DNA of 64,000 bases from Shimia sp. R9_2 (GCF_017743735.1 NZ_JAGHRO010000006.1:124001-188000), one strand, 5' to 3'; positions 16,903-26,394 are shown, counted from the stretch's first letter. The notes: generated from the letters alone by a model not told the origin. Numbers and translations: made by a program.

Positions 16903-16952
16903 TGTTCTGACACACCAATCTGAGAAACGCTTTAAAAACAAGGGGGAAGGCC

Positions 16953-17576
16953 ATGCTTGAGACATTCGCAAATATGGAAAGCGTCACGCTCTGGGCCTTC
17001 ATGGCGGCCTCGTTGGTGATGTATCTGACCCCCGGCGCGGACATGATGTTCACCATCGCCTCTGGCATTGCGGGCGGACCCAAAGCCGGGTTTGCCGCCA
17101 CCGTGGGCGTGACGCTGGGCTTGCTGATGCACATCACTCTGGCCGCCGCTGGCCTTGCCGTTGTGATCGCCGCATCCCCCACGGCCCTGCTGGTGATCCG
17201 TTATGCAGGAGCAGCTTATCTTGTTGTTTTAGCTTGGCAATCCTGGCGTGCCTTGCCACCTTCAGAGGAAGCTGACGGCCGCGCAAACGTCTCGCGCGCG
17301 CTGCGTCGCGGGTTCCTGACCAATATGATGAACCCCAAGATCATCCTCTTCATCCTCGCCTTCTTGCCCCAGTTCACCACACCTGAGGCCGGCCCCATTT
17401 GGCACCAGATCGCCATCTTGGGCCTCATGTTTTCCGCTGGTGGCTTTGTCGTGGTCTCCATGATCGGCCTCTCCGCAGGCTTGGTCGGAGCCAAGCTCAA
17501 GAAGGCCACCGGGGTTCTAAACAAATGCGCATCCATCATTTTTGGCGGCCTCGCTGCCAAACTGGTTTTTGACTAA
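16953..17576 (+). CDS. LysE/RhtB family amino-acid exporter
   Basis: A 207-residue inner-membrane protein with six hydrophobic segments. It has the family signature LTPGADMMFTIASGIAGGPKAGFAATVGVTLGLLMH near the N-terminus and RRGFLTNMMNPKIILFILAFLPQF in the middle. The family exports amino acids or related compounds. It lies 50 bp after the regulator and 11 bp before a dimethylglycine-dehydrogenase-like gene, so the cargo may be a methylated or product amino acid of this pathway (inference). Confidence 0.9.
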   Translation: MLETFANMESVTLWAFMAASLVMYLTPGADMMFTIASGIAGGPKAGFAATVGVTLGLLMHITLAAAGLAVVIAASPTALLVIRYAGAAYLVVLAWQSWRALPPSEEADGRANVSRALRRGFLTNMMNPKIILFILAFLPQFTTPEAGPIWHQIAILGLMFSAGGFVVVSMIGLSAGLVGAKLKKATGVLNKCASIIFGGLAAKLVFD

Positions 17577-17587
17577 GGGAGACCAAC

Positions 17588-20038
17588 ATGTCCGATTTTC
17601 CAACCAAGGCCCGCGTGGTCATCATCGGCGGTGGGGTCGTTGGCACCTCAAGCCTGTATCACCTTGCCAAGAAGGGCTGGACCGACTGTGTTCTGCTGGA
17701 AAAGAACGAGCTGACCGCCGGATCCACCTGGCACGCGGCCGGGAATGTGCCTACGTTTTCAAACTCTTGGGCCATCATGAACATGCAGCGCTACTCCACC
17801 GAGCTTTACGCCCGCTTGGGTGAAGAGGTGGATTACCCGATGAACTATCACCAGTCTGGCTCGATCCGACTGGCGCACACCAAAGAGCGTGTGCAAGAGT
17901 TTGAACGGGCCATGTCCATGGCGCGGTATCAGGGTATCCCAATGGAGATGTGGACCCCGGAGGAGGCCAAGGAGCGCTATCCTTTCCTTGAGACCCACGA
18001 TCTCATGGGTGTGCTCTATGACCCCACCGATGGCGACATTGATCCGGCCCAGCTGACTCAGGCTTTGGCCAAAGGTGCGCGGGACATGGGCCAGAAAATC
18101 ATCCGCTTCTGCCCAGCGACCGGCGTGACCCAGCGGGAAGACAAAAGCTGGATTGTGCACACCGACAAAGGCGACATCGCCTGTGATTATGTCGTGAATG
18201 CAGCGGGTTACTATGCCCAGCGCGTGGGCGAATGGTTCAAACCATATGGCGGTCGTTCCGTGCCGATGATGGTGATGAGCCACCAGTACCTGCTGACCGA
18301 AGAAATCCCCGAGGTGGAAGAATGGTCCAAAGCCAACGGTGGTGTGAAGCTGCCGCTGCTGCGCGACGTGGATATCTCTTACTACCTGCGTCAGGAGAAA
18401 CACGGCTACAACCTCGGCCCTTACGAGCCCAACTGTAAGGCCCATTGGGACACAGACGCCGACCCGATGCCGGATGATTTCTCCTTCCAGCTCTGGTCTG
18501 ACGATCTGGACCGGATCGAGGACATCGTGACCGACGCCATGGAGCGTGTACCGCTGATGGCAACCTCTGGCATCAGCCGCGTGATCAACGGCCCAATCCC
18601 CTACGCGCCGGACGGGCTGCCTCTGATCGGGCCCATGCCGGGCGTGGAAAATGCCTTTGAAAACTGTGTGTTCACCTTCGGCATCGCCCAGGGCGGCGGT
18701 GCTGGTAAGGTGCTCGCAGAGTGGATCGTGGATGGCCACACCGAGTGGGATATGTGGGCCGTCGATCCCCGCCGCTACACCGATTACACCGATCATGATT
18801 ACTGCGTGAAGAAAGGCATGGAAGTCTACGGCAACGAATACGCCATGCATTTCCCGCATCACGAATGGCCCGCCGCGCGCGACAAGAAGCTCTCCCCCGT
18901 CCATGACCGGGTGGTTGCACAAGGCGGTGTTATGGGGGCCTACAACGGCTGGGAGCGCGCCAACTGGTTCGCCAAAGACGGCGATGACACCTCGCTTGAA
19001 GCCACCCACACCTGGGGACGCTCCGGCCCATGGGAGCAGCGCATCAAAGAAGAGTGCGAAGCGGTGCGCGATCACTGCGGTGTGCTTGATTTGCCAGGCT
19101 TTTCCCGCTTCATGGTCAAAGGTGAGGGGGCGGCCGAGGCCCTGCGCGGGTTTGTAACCGGTGGCCTTCCAAAGGTAGGCCGGATGAACCTTGTCTATGT
19201 CTCAGATGATCGGGGCCGCATCCTGACAGAGATGTCCTGCATCCGCTTGGGCGAGGATGAATTTGTGATGATCACGGCAGCGACCGCACAGTGGCATGAC
19301 CGCGATCTGCTGACAAAGGTTATGCCAGCAGGTGTGACGGTTGAGGATGTCACCACCACCCGCGACACGCTGATTGTCACAGGGCCAAAGTCGCGAGAGA
19401 TCCTGTCGGGCCTGACAGAGGCGGATCTGGAGAGCGGTTGGCTCACCCACCAGAGTGCGACCGTCGCAGGGCAACCTGCGCATCTGATCCGGGTGTCCTT
19501 TGCGGGCGAACTCGGTTGGGAAGTGCATGCGCTGAATGAGCATATGTCAGCTATCTACGACGCCATCATCGCCGCTGGTGCGTCGCCGTTCGGCATGTAT
19601 GCGCTAAATTCCTTGCGCCTTGAGAAAGGCTACCGTGCGTGGAAAGGCGATCTCTCCACAGATTACTCTCTGCTCGAAGGGGGCCTTGGCCGTTTTGTGA
19701 AGCTTGACAAGCCACAGGCGTTCCCGGGCAAAGCCGCGATCCAGAACGAGCTGCAACAGGGTGTGAAAAAATCCTTTGTCACCTTAGTTGTAGAGGCCGG
19801 TGATGCTGACGCGCCTTACATGTCTTGTATCTGGCAGGGCGATCAGATTGTCGGGGAAACCACATCTGGCGGCTGGGGGCATCGGGTGAATGCTTCCATC
19901 GCGCTGGGCATGGTGCAGGCGGATCTGGCGAAACCCGGCACGGAGCTTGAGGTTGAGATCTACGGTGAGAAATACCGCGCCGTGGTGCAAGAGGATCAGC
20001 CGCTCTGGGATCCGGCCAACGAACGCCTGCGGGCATGA
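17588..20038 (+). CDS. Dimethylglycine dehydrogenase-like FAD/folate protein (paralogue 1)
   Basis: An 816-residue two-part flavoprotein. The N-terminal DAO-type oxidoreductase half has VVIIGGGVVGTSSLYHLAKKGW (residues 10-31) and ELTAGSTWHAAG, whose His49 matches the histidine that binds FAD covalently in mammalian dimethylglycine dehydrogenase. HQSGSIRLA also matches that enzyme. The C-terminal half (from ~430) is a GcvT-type folate domain (LRLEKGYRAWKGDLSTDYSLLEGGLG). Such enzymes oxidise N-methyl groups and pass the carbon to tetrahydrofolate. The exact substrate (dimethylglycine, sarcosine or another) is open. Its stop overlaps the BHMT-like start (ATGA). Confidence 0.9.
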   Translation: MSDFPTKARVVIIGGGVVGTSSLYHLAKKGWTDCVLLEKNELTAGSTWHAAGNVPTFSNSWAIMNMQRYSTELYARLGEEVDYPMNYHQSGSIRLAHTKERVQEFERAMSMARYQGIPMEMWTPEEAKERYPFLETHDLMGVLYDPTDGDIDPAQLTQALAKGARDMGQKIIRFCPATGVTQREDKSWIVHTDKGDIACDYVVNAAGYYAQRVGEWFKPYGGRSVPMMVMSHQYLLTEEIPEVEEWSKANGGVKLPLLRDVDISYYLRQEKHGYNLGPYEPNCKAHWDTDADPMPDDFSFQLWSDDLDRIEDIVTDAMERVPLMATSGISRVINGPIPYAPDGLPLIGPMPGVENAFENCVFTFGIAQGGGAGKVLAEWIVDGHTEWDMWAVDPRRYTDYTDHDYCVKKGMEVYGNEYAMHFPHHEWPAARDKKLSPVHDRVVAQGGVMGAYNGWERANWFAKDGDDTSLEATHTWGRSGPWEQRIKEECEAVRDHCGVLDLPGFSRFMVKGEGAAEALRGFVTGGLPKVGRMNLVYVSDDRGRILTEMSCIRLGEDEFVMITAATAQWHDRDLLTKVMPAGVTVEDVTTTRDTLIVTGPKSREILSGLTEADLESGWLTHQSATVAGQPAHLIRVSFAGELGWEVHALNEHMSAIYDAIIAAGASPFGMYALNSLRLEKGYRAWKGDLSTDYSLLEGGLGRFVKLDKPQAFPGKAAIQNELQQGVKKSFVTLVVEAGDADAPYMSCIWQGDQIVGETTSGGWGHRVNASIALGMVQADLAKPGTELEVEIYGEKYRAVVQEDQPLWDPANERLRA

Positions 20039-20937
20039 CGCAGGTCATCTTGAAAGATGGTGGATCGGGTCAGGAGCTCCTGGCCCGGTCATCCATGCCG
20101 GCCCATCCGCTTTGGTCCACCAAGGTGATGATGGAAGAGCCGGAGATCGTGCAGTCGGTGCATGTGGATTTTATCCGGGCTGGTGCGCGTCTGATCACGC
20201 TCAACACCTATTCCGCCACTCCTGAGCGGCTCGCGCGGGAGGGAGTTGGCGATATGTTTGAAACCCTCCAGCAGCGTGCGCTTGATCTCGCCAATGCTGC
20301 ACGGGATGAAGTTGAAGCGGACGGCGTCAAACTGGCCGCCTGCCTGCCGCCGCTGCACGGGTCATATCGCCCGGATATGTCACTCGGTCACGCTGATTTG
20401 CTGCCTGCCTATCAGGAGATAGTCGCAACGCAGGAAGCGGCTTGTGACGTCATCCTCTGCGAAACCTTGTCCAGCATTGCCGAGGCAACCGCTGCAGCTC
20501 AGGCTGGTGTCGAAACAGGCAAGCCAACATGGGTGTTTGTCACGCTCAAAGACGACAACAGCAAGACCTTGCGTTCCGGCGAGACGCTTGAGGCCGCGTT
20601 GGACGCGCTCAAGGACATCAAAGTCGCTGGCATTGGCCTGAATTGCTCCAAACCAGAAGTTGTGTCCGGTGGGCTTCCGGCCGTGTTGGAGACAGGTCGC
20701 ACAACCGGTGCCTACGCCAATGCCTTCACGGGCATCGACCCGCTTGAAATCGGAGGCACCGTTGACGGGCTGCGCGCCCGCGATGATGTGACGCCCGCAC
20801 GCTACGCGGACTTTGCCATGCAATGGGTCGCGGATGGCGCTCGCTTTGTTGGCGGCTGCTGCGAGGTTGGCCCTGGTCATATCGCTGAACTGGCAAACCG
20901 TTTGAAAGAGGCAGGTTATGACTTGGTCGGCGCCTGA
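20035..20937 (+). CDS. Betaine-homocysteine S-methyltransferase-like protein
   Basis: A 300-residue homocysteine S-methyltransferase family protein. Zn-binding cysteines are visible as Cys204 (GIGLNCSKPE) and the pair Cys275-Cys276 (RFVGGCCEVGPGHIAEL). ILKDGGSGQELL is the family N-terminal motif. These enzymes move a methyl group from a methylated amine or sulfonium donor (betaine, DMSP, S-methylmethionine) to homocysteine, giving methionine. Placed between two dimethylglycine-dehydrogenase-like genes, betaine is the best guess for the donor, with dimethylglycine as the product for its neighbours. It starts inside the upstream stop (ATGA). Confidence 0.88.
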   Translation: MTQVILKDGGSGQELLARSSMPAHPLWSTKVMMEEPEIVQSVHVDFIRAGARLITLNTYSATPERLAREGVGDMFETLQQRALDLANAARDEVEADGVKLAACLPPLHGSYRPDMSLGHADLLPAYQEIVATQEAACDVILCETLSSIAEATAAAQAGVETGKPTWVFVTLKDDNSKTLRSGETLEAALDALKDIKVAGIGLNCSKPEVVSGGLPAVLETGRTTGAYANAFTGIDPLEIGGTVDGLRARDDVTPARYADFAMQWVADGARFVGGCCEVGPGHIAELANRLKEAGYDLVGA

Positions 20938-20940
20938 CTT

Positions 20941-20985
20941 CATCTTGCTGAAAATACGCCGGGTGTCCGAGGGCAGCGCCCTTGG
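20941..20985 (-). repeat. Dispersed short repeat, copy 3 (inverted)
   Basis: The minus strand reads CACCCGGCGTATTTTCAGC followed by AAGATGAAG, matching copies 1 and 2. It is placed between the BHMT-like and second flavoprotein genes, so it sits inside the presumed operon. Confidence 0.55.
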
Positions 20986-21030
20986 CCGGCCTTGGGCCTA
21001 AGCCTGTGAAATACCTGAAAGGACATCGTA

Positions 21031-23481
21031 ATGGCTGATCTTCCAAACAAAGCACGCGTTGTGATTATTGGCGGCGGTGTGGTGGGCTGTTCTGTGGCGT
21101 ACCACCTGACCAAATTGGGCTGGAAAGATGTTGTGCTTTTGGAGCGCAAGCAGCTGACTTCGGGCACCACGTGGCATGCCGCAGGCCTGATCGCGCAGTT
21201 GCGCGCCACGGCAAATATGACCAAGCTCGCGAAATATTCCCAAGAGCTCTACGGCAACCTTGAAGCCGAAACGGGTGTGGCCACAGGCTTTAAGCGATGC
21301 GGCTCGATCACGGTGGCTTTGACCGAAGAGCGCAAGGAAGAGATCTACCGCCAAGCGGCCATGGCACGTGCCTTTGGGGTTGAGGTCGAAGAGATCTCCC
21401 CGGCTGAGGTGAAGGCGCGTTATGAGCATCTCAACATCGAGGATGTGAAAGCTGGCGTCTGGTTGCCGCTGGACGGTCAGGGAGACCCGGCCAATATTGC
21501 GTTGGCTTTGGCCAAAGGTGCGCGGCAGGGCGGTGCCATCGTCAAGGAGCGTATCAAAGTCACCAATATCGCCAAATCCGGTCGCAAGGTGACGGGCGTA
21601 GATTGGGTCTCTGATGACGGCAACGCCCAAGGCCACATTGCCTGCGATATGATTGTGAACTGCGCGGGTATGTGGGGCCATGAAGTGGGCCGCATGGCGG
21701 GCGTGAACGTGCCGCTGCACGCCTGTGAGCACTTCTATATCGTGACCGAAGGCATTCAGGGCCTCACACAGATGCCGGTGCTGCGCGTTCCCGATGAATG
21801 CGCCTACTACAAGGAAGACGCAGGAAAAATCTTGCTCGGCGCCTTTGAACCCAACGCCAAACCTTGGGGCATGAACGGCATTCCCGACAGCTTTGAGTTT
21901 GACCAGCTGCCGGAAGACTTTGACCACTTTGAGCCGATCCTGGAAGCGGCTTGTAACCGTCTTCCCATGCTGGCTGAGGCGGGTATTCACACCTTCTTCA
22001 ACGGGCCGGAAAGCTTCACGCCTGATGATGCTTATCACCTTGGGCTGGCACCTGAGATGGACAATGTCTGGGTGGCTGCTGGCTTCAACTCGATTGGCAT
22101 TCAGTCTGCAGGCGGCGCGGGCATGGCGCTGGCGCAATGGATGAATGATGGCGACAGGCCTTTTGATCTGGGGGATGTGGACATCAGCCGTATGCAGCCG
22201 TTTCAGGGCAACAAAACCTATCTGTTTGAGCGTTCCAAAGAGACGTTGGGGCTGCTTTATGCGGATCACTTCCCCTATCGCCAAAAGGCCACCGCGCGCG
22301 GCGTGAGGCGCACACCGTTCCATCATCACCTCAAAGAGCAAGGTGCGGTTTTTGGAGAGCTTGCAGGCTGGGAGCGGGCCAATTGGTTTGCGAATGAAGG
22401 CCAAGAGCGCGAATACCAGTATACTTGGAGACGCCAGAATTGGTTTGAGAACTCCGCCGCCGAGCACAAAGCGGTGCGCGAAAATGTCGGCATGTATGAC
22501 ATGTCGTCTTTTGGCAAAATCCGTGTGGAAGGGCCGGATGCCGAAGCCTTCATGAACTATGTGGGCGGCGGCGATTATTCGGTGCCAAATGGCAAGATCG
22601 TCTACACACAATTCCTCAACCGCAGTGGCGGGATTGAGGCGGATGTGACCGTGACACGGCTGACAGAAACCGCCTACCTAGTGGTCACCCCTGCTGCGAC
22701 ACGGCTTGCGGATCAGACATGGATGCAGCGCCACAAAGGCAATTTCAACGTGGTGATCACAGATGTCACCGCCGGTGAGGGTGTGCTGGCCATCATGGGG
22801 CCAAACGCGCGCAAACTGCTTGAGAAAGTGTCTCCGGCGGATTTCTCCAATGCGACCAACCCGTTTGGTACCGCGCAGGAGATAGAGCTGGGCATGGGCC
22901 TCGCGCGCGCGCATCGTGTGACCTATGTGGGGGAGCTTGGCTGGGAGATCTACGTGTCCTCAGATATGGCAGGGCATGCCTTTGAAACACTCTGGGACGC
23001 GGGTCAGGATATGGGGTTGAAGCTTTGCGGCATGCACATGATGGACAGCTGCCGGATCGAAAAGGGCTTCCGCCACTTTGGACATGACATCACCTGCGAA
23101 GATCACGTGGTGGACGCGGGTCTTGGGTTTGCCGTGAAGACGGACAAAGCAGATTTCATCGGCAAAGAGGCGGTGATCGCACGCAAAGAGAGCGGCCCCA
23201 AAAACCGGCTTTTGCAGTTCAAGCTCACGGAGGCCGAGCCTCTGCTGTTTCACAATGAGCCGATCCTGCGTGATGGCGAATATGTCGGGTACCTGAGCTC
23301 CGGGAACTACGGCCACACACTAGGCGCTGCCGTGGGGCTGGGCTATGTGCCGTGCGAAGGAGAAAAAGCCGCGGATGTATTGGCGTCGACTTACGAAATC
23401 GATGTGATGGGCACCAGAATCCGCGCCGAGGCCTCTTTGAAGCCCATGTATGATCCCAAGTCCGAGCGGGTCAAAGTCTGA
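21031..23481 (+). CDS. Dimethylglycine/sarcosine dehydrogenase-like FAD/folate protein (paralogue 2)
   Basis: 816 residues, the same length and layout as the paralogue at 17588: FAD motif VVIIGGGVVGCSVAYHLTKLGW, TSGTTWHAAGLIAQLRATANMTKLAKYSQELY with His49 as the likely FAD attachment site, then a GcvT-type folate half ending in the aminomethyltransferase C-terminal domain (SSGNYGHTLGAAVGLGYV). The two copies share the opening (P-N/T-KARVVIIGGGVVG) but differ elsewhere, so this is an old duplication that may handle successive demethylations. Its SD is GAAAGGACATCGTA. It ends the cluster. Confidence 0.9.
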   Translation: MADLPNKARVVIIGGGVVGCSVAYHLTKLGWKDVVLLERKQLTSGTTWHAAGLIAQLRATANMTKLAKYSQELYGNLEAETGVATGFKRCGSITVALTEERKEEIYRQAAMARAFGVEVEEISPAEVKARYEHLNIEDVKAGVWLPLDGQGDPANIALALAKGARQGGAIVKERIKVTNIAKSGRKVTGVDWVSDDGNAQGHIACDMIVNCAGMWGHEVGRMAGVNVPLHACEHFYIVTEGIQGLTQMPVLRVPDECAYYKEDAGKILLGAFEPNAKPWGMNGIPDSFEFDQLPEDFDHFEPILEAACNRLPMLAEAGIHTFFNGPESFTPDDAYHLGLAPEMDNVWVAAGFNSIGIQSAGGAGMALAQWMNDGDRPFDLGDVDISRMQPFQGNKTYLFERSKETLGLLYADHFPYRQKATARGVRRTPFHHHLKEQGAVFGELAGWERANWFANEGQEREYQYTWRRQNWFENSAAEHKAVRENVGMYDMSSFGKIRVEGPDAEAFMNYVGGGDYSVPNGKIVYTQFLNRSGGIEADVTVTRLTETAYLVVTPAATRLADQTWMQRHKGNFNVVITDVTAGEGVLAIMGPNARKLLEKVSPADFSNATNPFGTAQEIELGMGLARAHRVTYVGELGWEIYVSSDMAGHAFETLWDAGQDMGLKLCGMHMMDSCRIEKGFRHFGHDITCEDHVVDAGLGFAVKTDKADFIGKEAVIARKESGPKNRLLQFKLTEAEPLLFHNEPILRDGEYVGYLSSGNYGHTLGAAVGLGYVPCEGEKAADVLASTYEIDVMGTRIRAEASLKPMYDPKSERVKV

Positions 23482-23591
23482 GAGCGGCGGGGTCATCATC
23501 AAGATTGGTGATGGCCTCCCTCACAAAATCGGGCGTTTCCTTCCGAAGGGCCGGGCGGTATCAAGGCACGTCGCGGCTGAAGGAGACACCC

Positions 23592-24500
23592 ATGGCGGCA
23601 ACCAGCAACACACCCGAGAATGTGGATACGCCCAGAGGCTTTGCCTTTGCGATGGCGGCTTATCTGCTTTGGGGGTTCCTCCCGCTCTACATGAAGCTTC
23701 TCGCGCATATGCCGGCGCTTGAGGTTGTGGCGCATCGGGTCATTTGGTCTGTGCCGATTGCCGGGGCTGTTTTGATCATTCTGCGGCGCACAAGCGATTT
23801 GATCGCGGCGTTGCGCAATCCCCGCACGCTGGCCATGGGCTGCATCACAGCGGCGCTGATCACGATGAATTGGGGGATCTACGTATGGTCGATTGCCAAC
23901 GACCGCGCGCTTGATGCGGCGCTGGGCTATTACATCAATCCGCTGTTCAGCATTGCCCTCGCAGCCTGTCTGCTGGGGGAGCGGCTCTCGCGTCTGCAAT
24001 GGATTGCCGTGGCCCTGGCCGCTGGCGCTGTGGCCGTGCTTTGGGCAGATGCGGGCAAATTGCCCTGGCCAGCATTGGCTCTCACCGTGTCTTGGGGTTT
24101 CTACGCTTTCTTCAAGAAGTCGCTGCCGATTGGGCCCAACCAAGGGTTTTTGCTGGAAATTTTGATCCTGTCCGTGCCTGCAACGGGATATCTGGCGTGG
24201 CTGATATCAAGCGGGCAGGGGCATTTTATGCAGAACGCATACGATACCTGGCTGTTGCTGGGATGTGGCGTGGTCACGGCGGTGCCGCTGCTGTTTTATG
24301 CCAATGGTGCCAAGCTCATGCGGCTGTCGACCATTGGCATCATGCAGTACATTGCCCCGACAATGATCTTCCTCGTTGCGGTGTTTGTGTTTGATGAGCC
24401 CTTTGGGCAGGCAAGGATGATTGCATTCCCGATGATCTGGCTGGCACTGGTGGTCTATTCGATCCCGATGCTGAGAGATCTGCTGGGCAAGCGCGGCTGA
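23592..24500 (+). CDS. rarD: RarD-type EamA transporter
   Basis: A 302-residue inner-membrane protein of the drug/metabolite transporter superfamily with ten hydrophobic segments. It carries RarD-specific stretches: GFAFAMAAYLLWGFLPLYMKLL, VAHRVIWSVPIA, MNWGIYVWSIANDRALDAALGYYINPL, TVSWGFYAFFKK and GIMQYIAPTMIFLVAVFVFDE. The transported compound is unknown. The start ATG at 23592 has AAGGAGAC. It ends 3 bp from the stop of a convergent gene. Confidence 0.92.
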   Translation: MAATSNTPENVDTPRGFAFAMAAYLLWGFLPLYMKLLAHMPALEVVAHRVIWSVPIAGAVLIILRRTSDLIAALRNPRTLAMGCITAALITMNWGIYVWSIANDRALDAALGYYINPLFSIALAACLLGERLSRLQWIAVALAAGAVAVLWADAGKLPWPALALTVSWGFYAFFKKSLPIGPNQGFLLEILILSVPATGYLAWLISSGQGHFMQNAYDTWLLLGCGVVTAVPLLFYANGAKLMRLSTIGIMQYIAPTMIFLVAVFVFDEPFGQARMIAFPMIWLALVVYSIPMLRDLLGKRG

Positions 24501-24503
24501 GGA

Positions 24504-25217
24504 TCAGCCAAGTCGCGCGCGAATGTGGTCTGCAAACAGCGATGCCCAGAGCGTGTAGGCCTCTTCGGAGGGATGATATCCGTCAGACGCCTGATAGCGG
24601 GTTTCAAAGGGCAGATCGATGGGCAGGTGGCTGAGTATCGGGTGTGTGGCCGCCAAACCTGCCAGTGCGTCGTCAAGGCGCGTGGCCTGTGCCCCCAGCA
24701 CCCACCGCAAGGGTTGAGGTACCTGCGGGTAGGCGCCCATTGGCGGCAAGCCGGATGCCACGATGCACCGCGCACCAAACTTCGTGGACAGTAGATCCGC
24801 GAGCTCTGTCTGCCGCTTCACCCATTTGCGTCGGCTGCTGCCGCGGGTGACGTCGTTCACACCGAGGGCGGTGATCGCTAGATCAAAAGAGGCCGCTGGC
24901 AGGGCGCTTAGGCGTTTCAGCATACCCGTGGTGGTGATGCTGCTTTCACCAATCAGTTTCCAAGTCACCTGATGATCCTGCGCAAGGTTTTGCACCAATC
25001 GCCCGGACAGGGCTTTTTCCTGTGAGGTGGCGCCCACGCCAGCGGCGGAGCTGTCTCCGACGATCAGTAGTCTGAGCGACTTGTCGGAGCCGCTTTGCCC
25101 TTCGCGCGCGCCCGGCGGTTCACTCAGCGTGTTGGCCCGCTGTCGCACGCCCAGCCCCTGCGCCACCAAAACCGGGGTCAAAGGAATACGGGCAAGTTGA
25201 TCAGCAGCGGGCAACAT
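24504..25217 (-). CDS. SGNH/GDSL-family hydrolase
   Basis: A 237-residue esterase/lipase-fold protein. It has block I LLIVGDSSAAGVGATSQ (nucleophile Ser after GD), block III ALGVNDVTRG, and the C-terminal Asp-His pair in SDGYHPSEEAYTLWASLFADHI. No clear signal peptide. The family hydrolyses acyl or acetyl esters; the substrate is unknown. It is followed downstream-to-upstream by a SnoaL-like gene on the same strand, 3 bp away. Confidence 0.87.
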   Translation of the reverse strand: MLPAADQLARIPLTPVLVAQGLGVRQRANTLSEPPGAREGQSGSDKSLRLLIVGDSSAAGVGATSQEKALSGRLVQNLAQDHQVTWKLIGESSITTTGMLKRLSALPAASFDLAITALGVNDVTRGSSRRKWVKRQTELADLLSTKFGARCIVASGLPPMGAYPQVPQPLRWVLGAQATRLDDALAGLAATHPILSHLPIDLPFETRYQASDGYHPSEEAYTLWASLFADHIRARLG

Positions 25218-25220
25218 GAG

Positions 25221-25631
25221 TTAGCTTAAAGCCTCTTTGAATTTTAGGAAACGCGGGTCTGTCATGACACGCTTGTTCATCGCATCGCGCAGGGCACCAA
25301 TGGTCTTATATGGGCGCATCACCACTTCGAAATGCTTAATGCCGCCCCGATCATCAAGGGTGATCAGATCAACACCCACACAGTCAAACTCACCCACTTT
25401 GCACTGAAACTCGAGCGCCCAGTCCTTGCCGTCTCCCATCACGCGGCGATAGCGAAAATCGGTGAAGACATTCCCCACATGCCCAAGCACCGCTGCCACC
25501 GGGTCCCGTCCGGTCCATGTGGCCCAGTAAGTGGGCGGTTGAAATGTTACATCTTCAGCCAGCAGCGATCTGATGTCGTCTTCGTTGCCCTTGGCGACAA
25601 CTTCTTGCATGCGTGTGATTGTGGGGTGCAT
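25221..25631 (-). CDS. NTF2/SnoaL-like small protein
   Basis: About 136 residues with a SnoaL-type alpha+beta cone: MHPTITRMQEVVAKGNEDDIRSLLAEDVTFQPPTYWATWTGRDPVAAVLGHVGNVF. The fold is used for many small-molecule roles, so no function is assigned. The ATG at 25631 is chosen because of GGAGGACC upstream; a longer frame to 25751 lacks support. It is probably co-transcribed with the SGNH gene, only 3 bp away. Confidence 0.8.
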   Translation of the reverse strand: MHPTITRMQEVVAKGNEDDIRSLLAEDVTFQPPTYWATWTGRDPVAAVLGHVGNVFTDFRYRRVMGDGKDWALEFQCKVGEFDCVGVDLITLDDRGGIKHFEVVMRPYKTIGALRDAMNKRVMTDPRFLKFKEALS

Positions 25632-25737
25632 CTGTGGTCCTCCCTTACTCTCCCACGCGTAGCCTGCGCATCTATAGGGGCAACTCAAGCCTGACGTCGG
25701 GTTGCCCAACGTGCCGCAAAGCCCTATGTCCGGCTCC

Positions 25738-26391
25738 ATGACTGAAATCACCCCCTATGATCCGCCCCAAGATCCACTGGTGATCTTGCATGAAGACAGC
25801 GACATTGTTGTGGTCGACAAGCCCTCCGGCCTGCTGTCGGTGCCAGGGCGGGGTGAGCATCTTTCTGATTGTCTGATCAGTCGCGTACAGGCGGCTTTTC
25901 CAACCGCTTTGTTGGTGCACCGATTGGATCGGGACACATCAGGTGTGATGGTGTTTGCCCTGGCCCCACACGCACAGCGAAACCTGTCGATGCAGTTTGA
26001 AAAGCGCAAAACCAAGAAGACTTATGTTGCGCGGGTCTGGGGAAAGATGGCGGAGAAGTCTGGCACGGTGGACCTGCCGCTGATTGTGGATTGGCCCAAT
26101 CGGCCGCGCCAGATGGTGGATCATGAGAACGGCAAGCCGGCGATCACCGATTGGCGGGCGCTTAAGGTCAGTGATGGTGAGACGCGCGTGCGCCTGAGCC
26201 CCAAAACCGGCCGCAGCCACCAGCTGCGGGTGCATATGCTGGCGCTGGGACATGTGATTTTGGGAGATCCGCTTTATGCGGAAGAGGAGGCCTTGGCGTT
26301 CCCCCGCCTTATGCTGCACTCAGAGGAGCTGCGGATCAGCCATCCCGAGAGCGGGAAGGGCATGGCGTTTCGTGCCAAGGCGCCCTTCTAG
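25738..26391 (+). CDS. RluA-family pseudouridine synthase
   Basis: About 217 residues. The catalytic motif LLVHRLDRDTSGVMVFAL carries the nucleophilic Asp in HRLDRDT. VVDKPSGLLSVPGRG and the C-terminal RTGRSHQLRVHM-like stretch (KTGRSHQLRVHMLALGHVILGDPLYA) complete the RluA pattern. RluA isomerises uridines in 23S rRNA and some tRNAs. ATG 25726, ATG 25738 and TTG 25702 are all possible starts; none has a strong SD, and I chose 25738 because family members start near MTEI. Confidence 0.92.
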   Translation: MTEITPYDPPQDPLVILHEDSDIVVVDKPSGLLSVPGRGEHLSDCLISRVQAAFPTALLVHRLDRDTSGVMVFALAPHAQRNLSMQFEKRKTKKTYVARVWGKMAEKSGTVDLPLIVDWPNRPRQMVDHENGKPAITDWRALKVSDGETRVRLSPKTGRSHQLRVHMLALGHVILGDPLYAEEEALAFPRLMLHSEELRISHPESGKGMAFRAKAPF

Positions 26392-26394
26392 AAT

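Noticed and set aside
16903..17587. SAM or glycine riboswitch controlling the N-methyl cluster
   Set aside because: The gaps in the cluster are 50 bp, 11 bp, an overlap and 93 bp, too short for these riboswitches, and no matching conserved core was seen.
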